A program made the translations under genes and the position numbers. Source: Chloroflexota bacterium (GTDB lineage Bacteria > Chloroflexota > Dehalococcoidia > Dehalococcoidales > RBG-16-60-22). Taken from it: a stretch of DNA of 9,009 bases. The stretch lies in NCBI GenBank assembly GCA_025358235.1, contig JANYKH010000105.1, positions 1 through 9,009 on the forward strand, in the 5' to 3' direction. Positions within the stretch are counted from its first letter, which is position 1. Each line of letters opens with the position of its first letter. Positions 7,576 through 9,009 of the stretch are shown in pieces. Under the pieces are notes generated by a model. The model ran no database searches and was not told the origin of the DNA. It saw only the letters and a list, made by a program, of their open reading frames with translations.

Positions 7576-7600
7576 GTCCTCGCCCCTTGGGGGAGAGGAC
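7576..7600 (+). repeat. GC-rich hairpin in the leuD-leuB gap
   Basis: GTCCTC (7576-7581) pairs with GAGGAC (7595-7600), and CCCC (7583-7586) with GGGG (7589-7592), around a 2-base loop with a small internal mismatch. It sits 27 bases after the palindromic repeat at 7510-7549, in the 199-base gap between leuD and leuB. It may be a second dispersed intergenic element or an RNA hairpin separating the two genes. No T-run follows immediately, so an intrinsic terminator is not supported. Confidence 0.4.
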
Positions 7601-7616
7601 TAAGGTGAGGGGTCAT

Positions 7617-7633
7617 TAAGCGCAGTAAGCGCA
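7617..7633. repeat. Short tandem direct repeat upstream of leuB
   Basis: TAAGCGCA occurs at 7617-7624 and again at 7626-7633, one base apart. It is followed by an AT-rich stretch with an inverted repeat AAATAA (7641-7646) / TTATTT (7654-7659), just before the leuB ribosome site. This could be a protein-binding site or a promoter region for leuB; no clear -35/-10 pair is visible. Confidence 0.25.
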
Positions 7634-7679
7634 TAACCTTAAATAAAAATCGATTATTTCTGATTTAGGAGCAAACAGA

Positions 7680-8768
7680 ATGCAATTCAAAATCGCGGTA
7701 CTGCCGGGTGACGGCATCGGTCCTGAAATCATCGATGCCGGTGTTGAAGTATTGAACGCCATCGGCAAAAAATACGGGCACACCTTTAAATATGAGTACG
7801 GCCTCATCGGCGGTGTCGCCATCGGTAAGGAGGGCACTGCCCTCTCCGATGCTACTATCGCTATGTGCAAACGTTCTGACGCAGTATTCTTCGGCGCGGT
7901 GGGCGACCCTAAATATGATAATCCTCTGGCTAAAATTCGGCCTGAAGACGGCATCCTGAAAATCCGCAAGGCGCTCGGCCTCTTTGCTAACCTGCGCCCG
8001 GTCAAAGTATTCTCCATGCTGGAAAACGCCAGCAGCCTTAAACCGGAAATCGTTTCCGGCGTGGACTTCATCGTCATCCGGGAATTGACCGGCGGCCTTT
8101 ATTTTGGCAAACCCAAGAAGCGTTGGGAAACTTCCACTGGCCGGAAAGGCGTCGATACCATGGCTTATTCTGAAAAAGAAATTGAACGCGTCCTGCGTGT
8201 AGGTTTTGAACTGGCCCGGACCCGCCGCAAGAAACTGACCTCGGTAGACAAGGCCAACGTATTAGAAACTTCCCGCCTGTGGCGCACCATCGCACATGAA
8301 ATGGCGCCCCACTACCCGGACGTGCAGTTTGACGATATGCTGGTGGACTCCGCCGCCATGCGCATCATCCAGCAGCCGAAATATTTTGATGTCATGGTCA
8401 TGGAAAACACCTTCGGCGATATTCTAACTGACGAAGCATCGATGCTGGCCGGTTCCCTGGGCATGCTGCCCTCCGCCAGCCTCGCTGCGGTGCCTAAAGC
8501 CGGCACGCGCATTTTCGGTCTTTATGAACCCATCCACGGCAGTGCCCCGAAGCATGCCGGCCTGAATGAAGCCAACCCTATCGCCACGATAATGAGCGCC
8601 TCGATGATGATGCGCTACTCCCTGGGGCTGGTCAAAGAAGCGGACGCCCTTGATGCTGCTATCGAGAAGACCCTGAAAGCGAATCTGCGCACCTACGACA
8701 TCATGGGCCCCGGCTCGAAAAAACTGGGCACGAAGGAAATGGGCAAAGCTATAGCGGAGCGGGTCTAG
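7680..8768 (+). CDS. leuB: 3-isopropylmalate dehydrogenase
   Basis: NAD-dependent oxidative decarboxylation of 3-isopropylmalate to 2-oxoisocaproate; related enzymes also convert the methylmalate intermediate of the citramalate route to 2-oxobutyrate. The product is 362 aa, a normal length. Motifs in order: [11 protein letters not shown] at the N-terminus, [23 protein letters not shown] (R134), SVDKANVLE with the catalytic lysine K191, the metal-binding [13 protein letters not shown] (D247 and D251), [10 protein letters not shown], and the cofactor-loop motif [12 protein letters not shown] typical of NAD-using LeuB. ATG at 7680 follows AGGAG (7667-7671) at 8 bases. It lies 199 bases after leuD, a gap holding a palindromic repeat, and only 7 bases before the probable cimA start. 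Tartrate or isocitrate dehydrogenase relatives are excluded by the [10 protein letters not shown] and [12 protein letters not shown] signature plus context. Confidence 0.96.
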   Translation: MQFKIAVLPGDGIGPEIIDAGVEVLNAIGKKYGHTFKYEYGLIGGVAIGKEGTALSDATIAMCKRSDAVFFGAVGDPKYDNPLAKIRPEDGILKIRKALGLFANLRPVKVFSMLENASSLKPEIVSGVDFIVIRELTGGLYFGKPKKRWETSTGRKGVDTMAYSEKEIERVLRVGFELARTRRKKLTSVDKANVLETSRLWRTIAHEMAPHYPDVQFDDMLVDSAAMRIIQQPKYFDVMVMENTFGDILTDEASMLAGSLGMLPSASLAAVPKAGTRIFGLYEPIHGSAPKHAGLNEANPIATIMSASMMMRYSLGLVKEADALDAAIEKTLKANLRTYDIMGPGSKKLGTKEMGKAIAERV

Positions 8769-8775
8769 AATCAAA

Positions 8776-9009
8776 TTGGCAGTTCTGCTATACGATACGA
8801 CGCTCCGGGACGGCGCGCAGGGGGAGGGGATTTCTTTCTCCGTTGTCGATAAGCTGAACATTGCCCGTAAACTGGATGAACTCGGGGCGCACTACATCGA
8901 AGGCGGCTGGCCGGGCTCCAACCCCAAAGACGCCGAATTTTTCCAGAAAGCGCGCGCGCTAAAATTGAATAATTCGCGCCTGGTGGCGTTCGGCAGCACG
9001 CGGCGGGCC
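8776..9009 (+). CDS. cimA: (R)-citramalate synthase, N-terminal 78 codons (3' truncated by window edge), TTG start
   Basis: Condenses pyruvate and acetyl-CoA to (R)-citramalate, the first step of the threonine-independent route to 2-oxobutyrate and isoleucine. The visible residues read [20 protein letters not shown], then [31 protein letters not shown] and LVAFGSTRR. The [10 protein letters not shown] and [11 protein letters not shown] signatures separate CimA of this type from LeuA (compare DGEQAAGG in leuA here). R and D of LRDG are the expected catalytic and metal residues. The frame has a stop at 8752-8754, so the start lies between 8755 and 8778. No ATG or GTG is in frame there; TTG at 8776 is the only common start, while homologues usually have a few residues more (M-K-L-...). 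A GGAG at 8756-8759 lies inside the leuB 3' end. The gene continues past 9009; LeuCD and LeuB can process its product. Confidence 0.9.
   Translation, partial: MAVLLYDTTLRDGAQGEGISFSVVDKLNIARKLDELGAHYIEGGWPGSNPKDAEFFQKARALKLNNSRLVAFGSTRRA

Noticed and set aside
1..9009. CRISPR arrays, tRNA or rRNA genes, transposases, phage genes
   Set aside because: No regularly spaced repeats, no tRNA-like cloverleaf recognised by eye, and no mobile-element coding sequence on either strand.

Overview
The window is a branched-chain amino acid biosynthesis cluster, all on the + strand, from an anaerobic-type bacterium. Order: ilvD (3' part), ilvB (one base missing), ilvN, a 333-base leader region, leuA, leuC, a small DsrE-like gene, leuD, leuB and cimA (5' part). 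Gene order, the short (~420 aa) LeuC with a separate ~165 aa LeuD, the CimA-type citramalate synthase and GC content (mid-50s % by eye) fit Dehalococcoidia (Chloroflexota), perhaps near Dehalogenimonas. This placement is inferred from memory of the families, with no database search.

Region 1 (1-3340): ilvD, ilvB and ilvN are tightly packed (8-base gap, then a 25-base overlap). They encode dihydroxy-acid dehydratase and the two acetolactate synthase subunits. ilvB is split by a one-base deletion near 1267; all its functional motifs are present once the frame is restored. ilvC, also needed for the valine/isoleucine pathway, is not in the window.

Region 2 (3341-3673): no large gene, but the stretch is not empty. 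It holds an AT-rich promoter candidate, a 24-codon leader-peptide ORF with six leucine codons (four of them among codons 16-20), a strong stem that begins at the end of that ORF, and further hairpins just before leuA. This looks like a leucine-responsive attenuator.

Region 3 (3674-8768): leuA, leuC, a DsrE-like CxxC protein translationally coupled to leuC, leuD and leuB. Gaps of 101, 98 and 199 bases hold inverted repeats, including three consecutive perfect hairpins before leuD and a probable dispersed palindromic repeat before leuB.

Region 4 (8769-9009): the start of cimA, with no ATG start.

Together: LeuA and CimA commit 2-oxoisovalerate and pyruvate to two parallel chain elongations. 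LeuCD and LeuB can serve both, giving 2-oxoisocaproate (leucine) and 2-oxobutyrate (isoleucine precursor). IlvB/IlvN, the missing IlvC and IlvD complete isoleucine and valine synthesis and make the 2-oxoisovalerate used by LeuA. Most of the window is ordinary metabolism; the leader before leuA and the DsrE-like gene are the parts most worth attention.
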